Of a stretch of 32,107 nucleotides of DNA, positions 22,377 to 32,106 are shown piece after piece (position 1 is the first letter of the stretch; every line of letters begins with the position of its first letter). The notes below the pieces were generated by a model. The model was given only the letters and a program-made list of their open reading frames with translations, was not told the DNA's origin and did no database searches. The DNA is from Hofstenia miamia (lineage: Eukaryota > Xenacoelomorpha > Acoela > Hofsteniidae): assembly GCA_900660155.1 (NCBI GenBank), contig CABFPE010000199.1, positions 244,985-277,091 of the forward strand. Reading direction: 5' to 3'. A program made the position numbers and the translations under genes.

Positions 22377-25300
22377 CTAAAATGATTAAATAAAATTTTA
22401 TCAATAAGTACATATCCAATATTTTACAAGTTTTGCTTAGGCAGGACAATTGGCCTGTATTTGATATTTCAGCTTCTGAAAATTTGAGATTGTCATTGGT
22501 GTTACGTAGTCTCAAGATTCTAATAAGACGAGAGATAAGAAAATACCAAATTCAGAGTCAGGAAAGCCCATTTTTACGGCAGCAATGGTCTACAAATCTT
22601 CATACAATTCAAGTAGTATATGAACTATAAACTCGACAAATTTGAGAACAAATTTTGGTGCTCTGTTGCACATGGAACTATTAAAGAATTGGGAGATTTC
22701 AATATTTGAGAAAATGTGAAAATTAATGACTATCAAAAACTATTGTAAAATGCGATTTATTGGAAAAATGAAGTGCAATTAGTAATACAAATAGAGCATC
22801 ATCGTAGTTTGGGCCAGTAAACCAACATAATAAGTCTAGTGCAACCGCTGAAGACAGTTTTCCACGTGAAGACATTGCGTGTACAACTTGTTTAAAGCCT
22901 ATCTGCAATATTTCTTGAGGTGGCATTAGCTTTTTTTGGAAATCCGGATAATTGAGCTAATTATCTATACATTGTAGGTTTGAAGCTAGAAAGTAGTAAA
23001 AGATATAAAAGCTGAGTTATTCAAATTTTCTGAAAAAGTATTTGAAAGAAAATTTTATACAAACCTTTTTTAGAGACTTTATTTTGCGAATGATCTAAAC
23101 TACACTAATTAAGAACAAGCAACTTCTAAAGTAGTCAAAAATCCATCTACTTTAAATTTGAATTAATAGTAGTGATTGTCTGAATCAATTTTGCTGAACT
23201 ACTATAAACACTTACATAAATTAAAAATTTTAATGCTAAATTAAATTTTCATGTTGTATCACAAAATTAAAATTTGAATGTGTCCCTAATCAAAGTTTAT
23301 ATGACATCTGAAATGCCAAAAATTCATTAAATGTATTAAATTAATTAATATATATATTTATTAAAATATTAAACTTAAACATCATAATAGTAATTCCTAA
23401 AATAATTAATACTACATTCAAAGCGACAGTGCTCCCCATCCAATAAATATGTTTTATGGTTTACAACTATAACGTATCAAAGTCAATAACTTCAAAATGT
23501 TTTTCGTATATAGAATATTTAGTCAAAAGTAAATAATACATTTCTTTCTAAAAAGGACAAAATTAATATATCATTAATAATTTGGTTTTTAGGCAGTATA
23601 AAATGAAGGCAAACCTACCAGGTCTCAACTGTGGTTGTCTGATTGAGGGACATTCGAGAGCAGAGTAGACAGCATCTTCATCGATGCCATTCACCCATTG
23701 TGCATGTGCCAAGAATTTTAAGTACACCTTTGCGTTTCTAAACACTACATATTTCAAAAAAGTATATTCTTAGTGATAAAAATATTTAAAATCAAATTTT
23801 CATCAAAATTAAGAAACGAACAATGTATTTTAATAAACAATTCTATGAGAAAATACATTACTGGATGTTGTTGATCGTTAATTTTTCTCAATTTTTACAA
23901 AACTATGTGTAAGGAAAGCTCAAGCTAAAGTGATATTGTTGCAACTAATTAAACAGGCTAAGTCTACCAATGTTTTGAAAAAACTACTAAAGCGAATATT
24001 ACTTTCAGGTTCTAACATTACCATTTATATTTGTGCAAAATATATTATCATAATTGCAAAAAAGGCTGAAAATGAAATTCTCTGACGATTGAATTAAGCC
24101 TAGAAATAGCAGAAAAATTTGAAACATAACGCATTGTACTGCATATAGCAATATGTGTACTGTCAGGGGACATGGTGTGATTGGGTGACTTAAAAAAAAC
24201 ATTTGAGAGAAATTTATTTTCATATATTAAAAGTTTAGTCTGCTGTTTCATTTTATATAAATATTGGACAATTTATGCATACCTATACTAATACACAGTG
24301 GCGTACGCAAAAGGGACATGGTGGAATGTACCCCGTCAGATTTGATGAAATGCATTTTTAAGATTATTTTTTAAAATATTTTGGCCACTCTCTTGATCAC
24401 GACTGCGACGTCCTCCGTCAGGTAGTGGTGCGTACGTCCCTGCTAATACAAACCGAAAATAGTACTTTGGTTGATATTTTAAGTGCTTAAGAAGCAGGAA
24501 ATGGAGAAGTTGATAAAAATTCTCAATAATTGGTTCTGTTGAGAATTTTGCTTTGCAAGGCAAGTCTATTTCAGAAATGGATTTGTGCAAAAACGTGCGG
24601 TGCTTCACTTGGAAACAATGTGATCTTGTCAATAGCAAACATTTTGAAAGATTATTATACGTCCAATATTTGGTTTGCGATTATTACTAGAGTTCCTTAG
24701 AAAATATAATATTTATTGCAACAGGTGTGTATGAAGATATCAGCTTCATCTTTATAGCTCTGCAGTGTACTTGGTCAAATCGGTTCAGTGACGTGGCACT
24801 GGCTGATCCATGATAAAGGGCCGAGAGTTCGTCATCTTTAAAATCTAGTCATTTTAGTTTAAGTAGGAGATAAAGGTTTTGACGAGCTTTGGAGCAAATC
24901 CTTTGAATATGTGGGTCAAATGAGAGTCAGTTATTGATCGACCACTCGCATAAAGTATATTGTGGATGGATGGACGTTTCTTTTCAATGGGATAATAAAT
25001 TCTCTGCACTTTTTCGTTTTTAAAATACATTTATGTTCGTGCAGCCAATCAAAGATGTATTTCAGGAATAACTCACTTTTATCAGCATTAATTCGACATG
25101 CGCACAATGGGGTATTTATCCTCGGCAAACTTGATCAAGGCCGCTATGGTTGAGAGATTCGTTGATACCCGGAGCTTATTTGTTGTGGAGTTAAAAAGTG
25201 TTGGACCAGATACGGATAATTGCGGTGCGCCTAAATATATTGCAGCTTCATCTGACAGGTTGTTGTTTATCAGAACGCACTGGGATCGGTTCTTAAGAAA

Positions 25301-28300
25301 GTCAACATACTATGATACAATAAACTTGTGAAGTCCAGGAATAGAGTTGCTTTCGACAAGTTGATGAGGCACCCCATCAAAGGCTTTATATAGGTCAAAG
25401 GAAAAGAGGCGAACATAGTCACATCCTTGGTGTTTATAGTCGTAAATGAGATTTTCAATGGTGATAATAGCTGAAGATGTTGAACCAAGTTGTCGGAATC
25501 CAAATTGATTCGGCTCAAGCCATTTCTCATAATGGAGCATAAAGATAAACCTTTGCACTACCCGCACAAGGCACCGGGCGATCCCATGGGTAATTGATAT
25601 CGGCCTCAGATCTGCTATGATTGGGTTTCTCTTTTTTTGGAATTGGTCGAACAAAGGTTTTTCGATAAGTGTGGAAAATATGAACTCTTCAAATTTGTAT
25701 TGAAAATCTAATGAATAGCAGGAGCAAAGATGTGTGCATTTGATGTCCACACAAACCAGGGAATTCCATTTGGCTCAATTGCAGTTTTCTCGATGTTTTT
25801 TAAGATGTAGTAGACTTGGTGTAGGCTGACTGGCAAAGGAGTTTAAAAGACACTTAATGTAGCGCCACATAATCAGTATCAGTCGAAATTTCTGTGAAGT
25901 AATTATTAACTTCATTTACATCCAATAGGAGATGTTCTTCGTCCTTGAATTTTTCACCCTAAATTCGATTCTTTCACTATAATTTACATAGCATCTATAT
26001 TTATGGAGATAGTTTTTACGGTGCCCCTTCAGAGGTATATAGGACGAAAACTAACTTTCTGATGAAAAGATTACATGAAAATTTGAATTCACAATGCCAA
26101 ACTTGAGCCCAGTGCTAAAAATCAAAGATATTGTGTTAATCATTGCAGAAATATATTATGAAGATGAGTGTTGCAATACTTATGAGCGGGACTGTATATA
26201 CTGTATATGTTTTCCAAACGTGCTTAGGCCTCGTACCGAGATATCCACGTTTTCATACTTCAAATATAGAACTGCGTGCTTGCATACGATACACATACTC
26301 CGGGCCCTAATATAAAAGCCTTATCCTCGTATCCGCTACATTTTGTAGCTTTAAAATGGGTTTTTACTAGAAGATATGAGATGCCGGGACGATGGGCAAT
26401 TGTTAGGTAGGTACAATTTACAAAATATAATATAATTTTGCCCTGGTACTTAAGCTACAAAGTGTAGCGATTACAAGGATTGAAATATTTTTCTGAGCTA
26501 CTACCAGTTTTATTAAAATAATAGAAGTAAAATATACTTGATAAATTTGGGATAAATGAGGCCAACATGACGAGCTATTCTTTTAGCAATGTCCAATTCA
26601 TCCCAGCAGATTTTCCCAGAATAGAGTAGACGAAAATCAATTTTACGCCAATTTTGTAAAATTTCTACTGCTCCTAAAATAATGAATGATGTTCCATTGT
26701 GGTATACATTTTTTACAGGTGAATTATAACATGAGAAAAGTTCATCAGCTTCCACAAAAAACCATTGGAAAATCACTCTTGCTGACAATTAGTTTTAAAC
26801 AATGAAGAACCAAATTTGAACATCGATCATTAAATTATAACAGAGTGAGTCCACACAAACAATAGAGTGACCAGAAATACAAAATCATTTATATTTCAAT
26901 TGATGACGTGTTGATATTGGGTTATGGAATTCGCATGCAAAGGCAATTCAGTTTATTGCTATAACAGTATGTCGTCATACATGATTAAAATATTCACTCG
27001 AAACACGATACCTTACCTCCATATGCAGACTAAAATTAAAAACAATTTAATTTCACATTAAACTTTGACTGTAAAAATAATGAAATTTAAAATGAGAGGT
27101 TAAGTACATCTTGAAATGATATGGAAGTAGAAGTGTTTGCTAAAAACTCAATCTACTAACTAAATATAACTTTTGTTTGGATATCACTTAACTTTTTTCA
27201 TTTTGACAATTGCAAACAATCGGAGTAGGAAATAGTTTCAAGAATTATAAGTGCCGATTTCCACCAATTGGCTGGTGGTAACACGTTATTTAACATATTC
27301 AAGTCGTTATCACGCAAACGCAAGTGACGTTTAAATTCATTGCATACGCCAATCACTAACTAAACAAAAGGTCATTGATAAATTTCACAAATCGTAAAGC
27401 CCACACTATAACAACACTTGTCAAGGTGTTTAATGTACACACATAGGGAAAATTTTTCGTCATATTGCATAACTTTTACTCAGAAAATTTGTTTTCCACG
27501 AAAGTATTGTTAAGATTTAAGCACATTTGCAAATATTTTATAGTAATTAAATATAAAGTAACAATTTTGGAATTTTTTAAGTTACCCATTATTCGACTTT
27601 TGCAAAAAATCTGAAAAATAGAACAGAATTTATGCATTTTAATAGGTAACTGGTAACTACACTTTTGCTTAACTTGCTATTCCTACAAACTCGAAGTACT
27701 ATGAATTGAAAAATATGCTGCAACAATGTTGCAATCAATCAATGTGAACTGCCAAGTGAATTGAAAACCAGATATTTGCGGGAAGTAGTCAATGAGAATG
27801 TTTTTTATAAATTAGTTTGAAGATATTAGACAAGAATAAAGTGTAGTAACCAGTCAAATAGCATTGATCCTTTCCCCATCCTCCATTGCAATCACCATGA
27901 ATACTGCGTTTGACCCTGTACACCAATCTGAATCTTCGATCGAAATCTGGTTCCAAGGAGCCAATGTGCTCGAAAAGCTCTCGGAAATTCATCACTGTCG
28001 CCATACATGCACAATCTAAACTGATTTTTAGTTGTAATCAGAGAAAAGTATCGAATTAATAAAACACCGAATGTTTTTTCCGAGTAAATCGATACGAGTA
28101 AATATTATTTCAAATAATTTCAACACTTTATATAAAAGTAGTTTTTATGTAAGCAAACAAATATGAGTGAATCTTTTTGAGCTTTGTTTTTATAAATATA
28201 TGTATACATGCATACTCTGGCATTTGTATTAATCTATTCTTCAATGCTGATTCAAATGATACAAGAAACCTGAATTCCAAATTATCAACATATTCCAATA

Positions 28301-29920
28301 ACGTTAGGTAAGATCTTTATGTAATTTGGAGTTTTACTCGTCCCCCACACAATAGATTAAACAATCAAACGATACATTTTGCAGTTCTATGACACTTCTA
28401 AGCAAATTATTGAACTTGATTTAAACAAGTTGCTTTTCGCAAGGGTGTGGAAAGTGAAAGGCCCTTACGATTTATACCTTACAACTTTAATTAATAAGCT
28501 TTAGTTAATTGTTTGGAAAATGCTGAATCTCCCGGTCTAAGAATACATATGACTCTCAAAATTAAGAGAGGCGATTTGCTTAATATTTAAAATTTATACA
28601 ATGTATTAAAATTGGCTCTTTTGAAAATTGGTTTATTATCTTCCATATCTGACATTTATAGTAAAGCGATTTTCTGATGTCCCAACTATTTAATATATTT
28701 GTCAGAGGTGACTAGTCAACTAGTCAATCGACTATCCATCAAATACGTGTATTAACCAACTCTTCATCTTGCATGTGCATAACGGAAATTGCTGAAGAAT
28801 TTAGAACCTCATCGGGAAGTATTTGGAAAGTTTATCTCAATTGTATGTTTGATAAACATTCATCCTTGATTTACTCTGTGAGCACTATTTTATTGACCTC
28901 AATAAAACGAGTTTATTAGAAAATACTTGATGTTTTCATTTACCAGTATCACTACACTCCTGTTTCATGTGGGCATTTTCATAGGTAAGTATATTTACTA
29001 GAAAATGAGCTTTGAGGTTCTATTAACGTATTAAAAATTTGGATATTTAGCGACATTCAAAAGTTTAAAAAATTATTTAGCGGAATACATAAGCTTCAGT
29101 TTCAGGAATGTATTCGTTAATAAAATTGCATGTACATATCTATTCAATAATAAAAATAACCTACAGTAATTAAGTGAGGCTCGAAAGAGGTATTTAAGTT
29201 TTGCTTGAAAAAGCGAATTGACAGTAGCCAATCCTTCTTCGCTATTCAGCAGAGATAAACTTTTCTTTGAGCGAAATGCAAAGTGCTTTCGACTGGTCGC
29301 CCATGTTTGCAACCCATCGTTATAGCTTCTCATCTAAGAAACAAAGGAAATTTTGACAAAGGTATTACGAAAATATGAAGACTTACAAAGTGAGTAGAAA
29401 TTTCATGATCTGCAAGACAATAAATCCCAAGTTCCCGCATGTAATGCATATTTTCATCATCGCGGAAAATGGCGGTATATTTACGCTCTTCTGGTTTCCC
29501 AGCGGGACCCGAATGCAAAGTAACAGCACTAAAGAATTCATTATTTCTTCAACTTTTCAGTAACCAAATATGAAACGGCAACATTAAATAAGAAAATTAA
29601 TAAACTAAACCAAATTGAGCGAAATATTTGAAGGTAATTAAAATGAAATAATTAGAATTTCATCAAATATAATTCTCTCAAAATATCCAAAACAAGCACC
29701 TTGCACTAATATCTTCGCTCCAAATTACTTCAATTTGATTAAGAATAGGATCATATTCAAAATAACGTCGTAAATATCGTGTTGCACGTGCTTTATCAAT
29801 CGGATCCCCATATGTACATTGTAAATATCTTTCCCCGCTACCATACTCAGAATAGACCTCTTCCAGAATTTTACGTGCCAAAGCAATCAATTTGAACGAG
29901 ACCTTGCCTAAATTGGTTAA
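22246..29920 (-). CDS. MATCAP: MATCAP/KIAA0895-family tyrosine carboxypeptidase, 7 exons, 5' partial
   Basis: Exons 29700-29920, 29387-29528, 29165-29333, 27851-28015, 26538-26673, 23619-23737 and 22246-22376 have GT..AG borders and compatible phases. They join into 1083 nt (360 codons plus TAG) without a stop. The protein matches the DUF1704 metallopeptidase domain of MATCAP1/MATCAP2 (KIAA0895L/KIAA0895), enzymes known to remove the C-terminal tyrosine of alpha-tubulin. HEISTH (residues 115-120 of this partial protein) is the HExxTH zinc and catalytic motif, EEGLA (153-157) supplies the expected third ligand, and KDQCYL (about 225-230) matches the family KDQ.YL block. The family motif is usually HEIGTH, so Gly is Ser here. 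The N-terminal region is absent: exon one begins at an acceptor (29921-29922), so earlier exons lie upstream or were missed. Introns are 171, 53, 1149, 1177, 2800 and 1242 bp. The first six exons are firm. The last is chosen by phase fit and is less certain. Confidence 0.85.
22400..22956 (-). pseudogene. Coding-like blocks inside the last MATCAP intron
   Basis: From 22956 (after AATTAG) a frame runs about 77 codons to TAA at 22723, with protein-like segments MPPQEILQIGFKQVVHAM and LDLLCWFTGPNYDDAL. Below it another frame (about 22425-22705) reads KFVLKFVEFIVHILLELYED, then a stop, then MGFPDSEFGIFLSLVLLES, then a stop, then ISNFQKLKYQIQ. The middle segment faintly recalls helix 8 of a nuclear-receptor ligand-binding domain, but the identity is not established. 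The first block does not fit the phase of the flanking MATCAP exons. Decayed gene, alternative exon or chance are all possible. Confidence 0.25.
23619..23737 (-). CDS. MATCAP-like gene, exon 6 of those seen
   Basis: Acceptor GTTTAG, donor GTAGGT. The exon encodes 39 codons plus split codons, and its LKFLAHAQWVNGIDED part aligns with the helical stretch near the C-terminus of the DUF1704 domain. Phase matches the exon at 26538-26673 (AA|A, Lys). Confidence 0.75.
24296..24442 (+). mobile_element. 147-bp hAT-type MITE with 8-bp target duplication
   Basis: The left end reads CAGTGGCGTACGCA and the right end reads TGGTGCGTACGTCCCTG (reverse complement CAGGGACGTACGCACCA), forming imperfect inverted repeats with the CAG(T/G)G start usual for hAT elements. 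The element is flanked by a perfect 8-bp direct repeat CTAATACA (24288-24295 and 24443-24450), the hAT target-site length. It sits in the 2.8-kb MATCAP intron and has no coding capacity. A related degraded copy lies at 2894-3067. Confidence 0.93.
24715..26035 (-). pseudogene. Decayed LINE reverse transcriptase (copy 2) in MATCAP intron
   Basis: Minus-strand fragments appear in the correct order for a non-LTR retrotransposon ORF2. They are VNEVNNYFTEIS (about 25915), IEPNGIPWFVW (about 25760), ADLRPISIT (about 25595), NQFGFRQLGSTSSA (about 25480), DLYKAFDGVPH (about 25380), GAPQLSVSGPTLF (about 25205), KFAED (about 25130) in place of F/YADD, FDWLHEHKCILKTKK (about 25030), and a C-terminal SLNRFDQVHCRA (about 24760). 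The frame is open from 25310 to 25750, but stops and shifts lie on both sides, and the catalytic DD pair has become ED. It is nested in the intron in the same orientation as the host gene. It is a different LINE family from copy 1, judged by its KAFD-x-VPH wording. Confidence 0.85.
26323..26480. mobile_element. 158-bp TIR element (MITE-like)
   Basis: The inner inverted repeats CGCTACATTTTGTAGCTT (26334-26351) and AAGCTACAAAGTGTAGCG (26452-26469) match with one mismatch. The outer part (ATCCTCGTAT against the complement of TTACAAGGAT) extends the match to about 29 bp with a few mismatches. No clean target duplication was found, and there is no coding capacity. It lies in the large MATCAP intron, 58 bp from the exon ending at 26538. 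Confidence 0.75.
26538..26673 (-). CDS. MATCAP-like gene, exon 5 of those seen
   Basis: Acceptor ATTTTAG completes a Gly codon (G|GA); donor GTATAT leaves phase 2. The encoded ILQNWRKIDFRLLYSGKI aligns with the family block ending in IDF.LL..GK. This exon begins the C-terminal helical half of the peptidase domain. Confidence 0.85.
26674..27850 (-). other. Intron of MATCAP-like gene
   Basis: A GTTACT..TTTTAG intron of 1177 bp. No exon or repeat was recognised inside it, and the flanking phases join without anything between. Confidence 0.7.
27851..28015 (-). CDS. MATCAP-like gene, exon 4 of those seen
   Basis: Acceptor GTTTAG completes a Tyr codon (T|AT); donor GTTACT. The encoded MNFRELFEHIGSL aligns with the family MSF.ELF.D...F block. 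KRSIHGD.....WGKDQCYL aligns with the KRG...P..F.KDQ.YL block. Length and phase fit both neighbours. Confidence 0.88.
28016..29164 (-). other. Intron of MATCAP-like gene
   Basis: A 1149-bp GTAGGT..TTTAG intron with no recognised content. Removing it restores an RASLNYY..MNF sequence that matches the family spacing residue for residue. Confidence 0.7.
29165..29333 (-). CDS. MATCAP-like gene, exon 3 of those seen (EEGLA exon)
   Basis: It starts ATG AGA AGC directly after TTTCTTAG and ends at AATTACT|GTAGGT. It encodes MRSYNDGLQTW, matching the R..N...QPW stretch after HEIGTH in the family. It also encodes SEEGLA, carrying the expected third zinc-ligand Glu, then LFRASLNY, matching LWRAALLY. The initial Met is an internal residue, not a start. 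Confidence 0.9.
29387..29528 (-). CDS. MATCAP-like gene, exon 2 of those seen (HExxTH exon)
   Basis: Acceptor TTCTTTAG, donor GTAAGT. The last seven codons (29387-29407) are HEISTHF: two zinc-binding His and the catalytic Glu of the gluzincin-like motif. A 53-bp intron separates it from the exon carrying EEGLA. Confidence 0.9.
29700..29920 (-). CDS. MATCAP-like gene, exon 1 of those seen
   Basis: The exon opens at a CTCTAG acceptor and closes at CAAG|GTGCTT. It encodes LIALARKILEEVYSEYGS and ATRYLRRYFEYD, matching the family region LA.KIL......YG followed by ...YL..Y that precedes the catalytic motif. The frame has a stop directly upstream of the acceptor, so earlier exons must exist for a full protein. 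Confidence 0.85.
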
Positions 29921-29936
29921 CTAGAGCTGTAAAGAT

Positions 29937-30019
29937 TATATATATATATATATACAATATATATATATATATGTGTATATATCTATACAGTATATATATA
30001 TATATATATATATATATAC
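29937..30019. repeat. TA microsatellite, interrupted
   Basis: Several TA runs are broken by short CAA, GTG and CTATACAG interruptions. Confidence 0.9.
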
Positions 30020-30092
30020 TGGCGCTATAGATAGATTTCGCGTATTTATGCTGGCGCTGTATAATTCCGTTATTTACACTGGCGCGACCAGC
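30019..30092. repeat. Degenerate tandem repeat with CTGGCGC
   Basis: ACTGGCGC, GCTGGCGC and ACTGGCGC recur at spacings of about 28-32 bp, each of the latter two preceded by a TATTTA(T/C) word. This looks like about two and a half copies of a diverged 30-bp unit next to the TA tract. Confidence 0.45.
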
Positions 30093-30277
30093 TATGGTAA
30101 AGCAAAAAAATAGAAATTTTTAAATTATCATATTGTAGGTATGGGTATAAGTTATTCATGAAAAAATTTGAAGTAAGTTCAGGCCATACAGACAAAATGA
30201 ATTGATGCGGGCGCTAGCGAGTACGAAAAAAAGTCGCGAGCGACCACGAAACGAAATAACTCATAGTCGGAATCGCC

Positions 30278-30292
30278 AGTATATGTATATAT

Positions 30293-30331
<39 letters not shown>
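30278..30331. repeat. TA / CA compound microsatellite
   Basis: A TA-rich stretch, a short ACACAC run and a longer TA run follow one another. The open frames across it are repeat translations only. Confidence 0.9.
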
Positions 30332-30514
30332 ATTATTATTTGAATGTGACGACAGTCTTAAATATCTATTTCGATGTGATACTGTCATCGTCAGTTTACA
30401 AAATATGCTGTAAATAAATTTTCAATAAACTACACTAAATATAAATGATCTTATTACCTACACTTAGAATAAATTTAAGGTTATCATGCTTTGTTGTCGA
30501 TTTAATAATTTACC

Positions 30515-30540
30515 NTATATATATATATATATATATATAT
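30515..30540. repeat. Single n followed by a TA microsatellite
   Basis: One unknown base at 30515 directly precedes about 25 bp of TA repeat. It probably marks a scaffold join placed at an unresolved microsatellite, so the repeat length here is unreliable. Confidence 0.8.
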
Positions 30541-30823
30541 CAAGGAGTACTTAACAATAAGGACATGAACACGACTAATTCCTGAAAATCGTTGAAGGCC
30601 CAAAATGTTAAACACTAAAATTAAACTTCTCAATGTACGACTTACAAAATTGTTGTTTAAATGTGAATAATTGCATTAATGTTTTATAAATGAATTAAAT
30701 AAATTTAGAATTACCTTAATACCCAAATAACAACAAAAAACATCTAGTTTTACATATAAAATATGCTCAATGAATTTATTTAAAAATAGTGTTTAGTACA
30801 TAATGCATCAGAGAATATTAAAA

Positions 30824-31615
30824 TCAATACATCAAGCTATATTTAGCAATATTTTGCAAGGTTTTTTTAAATTCGGATATCGACAGTTCTGAGATTTTGT
30901 TCACAAATCCTTTTAATAGGATATTGATTAAGGATGTTAAGCATTTTACATTAGTAGAAAAATCAATGGCATCAGCGATATATTGAAGACATTGAGACAT
31001 GTACTTTCTGCAAGCAATATTTCCTGTGGTACAGTAGAATGAATGTGCTAAAATAACAAATGACACCAAGGATTTGCTTGGTTGAGTCAGTTTACCACGA
31101 TTGATGTTATCAAAAAACAATTTAAATGAATGACTTTCTTCATCGTCTGTATCATTGTGTAAAGAGAATTTGTAAGCTAGGTAGCCAGAAATGTAGTAGC
31201 AAATAAAAGCATCTTCTTTAGAACATTGCATTACGTTCTCATCTGATAGTATATCATCGATTATGTGCAAATCTTCATCTATTATATTCATGCAACACAA
31301 TTCGCAATTTTTGCAATAGGTTTTATCATGAACATCTTTAAAATCCACATTTNTATCGATAATGTGCAAATCTTCATCTATGATATTCATGCAACACAAT
31401 TCGCAATCTTTGCAATAGGTTTTATCATGAACATCTTTAAAATCTACATTTTTTAATAAACGTCTTATAGAATCAATCCTAAAACTGTAAAAAAAATTTT
31501 CATAGGATATGTAGAAGTTTGCAGCATTCATTTGACGATACTGGCCGAAAGTTGACTGTAAAATTTCCGATTGGAATTGGCCAAGGAGAATGTAATCCCA
31601 ATTTAATTCATTCAA
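30824..31615 (-). pseudogene. P-element/THAP9-like transposase, C-terminal part, interrupted by an assembly join
   Basis: The open frame reads LGQFQSEILQSTFGQYRQM near its start, matching the F.SDPLE..FG.YRQ.SGGN block common to P-element/THAP9-like transposases. Later come ICYYISGYLAYK (compare YIAGY) and SFKLFFDNINRGKLTQPSKSLV, typical of the C-terminal domain. The reported ATG is probably not the true start. Upstream sequence to about 31770 reads protein-like in another frame, so the copy is likely frameshifted or split by introns. The segment with CKDCELCCMN appears twice around an unknown base (31353), likely an artefact. No DNA-binding THAP domain is in view, so the gene is partial. Confidence 0.7.
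31255..31451. repeat. 98-bp near-duplicate around a single n (31353)
   Basis: 31255-31352 and 31354-31451 match at a constant offset of 99 with about four differences, and only the n lies between them. As at 14592, this looks like two contig ends of one locus, here from slightly different haplotypes. A genuine tandem duplication is less likely. Confidence 0.85.
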
Positions 31616-31928
31616 AACATAATGAGTTAAAGCTATTAAACATGATGTTGTCGATTGCTAAGCATTTCCGGTCTCTTAGGTTAAAGAATAATTTCTCTTT
31701 TTTGGTAATCCCGTTAAATTGGCAATGTCGTTGTTCATTTGATAATGTAGAGCAATAAGCACGAATTAGATTTTCAGAATCCACATTATCTCAGAGATAT
31801 ATTTTTGAACACTTCAAATAGAAGGCAGCGTTAAAAGAGATGAAATACATTGATAAGCAGGTCTTGAAAGGCCACAGATTTCAAGTGAATTTATAAGTGT
31901 AAACACATCTTATTACTAAGAAACATAC

Positions 31929-32106
31929 TTGCTTTTTTATAAATAATAACTTTTTCTCATCCACATTAGTCAGTTTAGATAAGCATCTAATTGAATTTTC
32001 AGCTTCCTGCTTGTTGCTAACAGAAAAATTCAAGCAAAAATCAGCATTTCCTGAAATTGACTCCAGTAAACCTATTGGCCATTTTTCCCAACAAGATGCT
32101 TTAAGG
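31929..32106 (-). CDS. Exon-like frame reaching the window edge, unidentified
   Basis: From the right edge, one minus-strand frame is open for 59 codons and ends at AAGCAA|GTATGT, a good donor in phase 0. It contains EKWPIGLLESISGNADFCLN and ENSIRCLSKLTNVDEKK. It may belong to the P/THAP-like transposase downstream or to an unrelated gene. The MATCAP-like N-terminus was considered, but no similarity was seen. Confidence 0.35.

Noticed and set aside
24336..24638. 100-codon minus-strand frame in the MATCAP intron
   Set aside because: Its C-terminal part is read-through of the hAT MITE, and the flanking MATCAP exons join in phase without it.
25098..25331. Plus-strand open frames across the LINE region (also 24962-25153)
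   Set aside because: They are antisense shadows of the decayed reverse transcriptase.
30179..30417. Overlapping frames rich in Tyr-Ile and Thr-His repeats
   Set aside because: They are translations of the TA/CA microsatellite.
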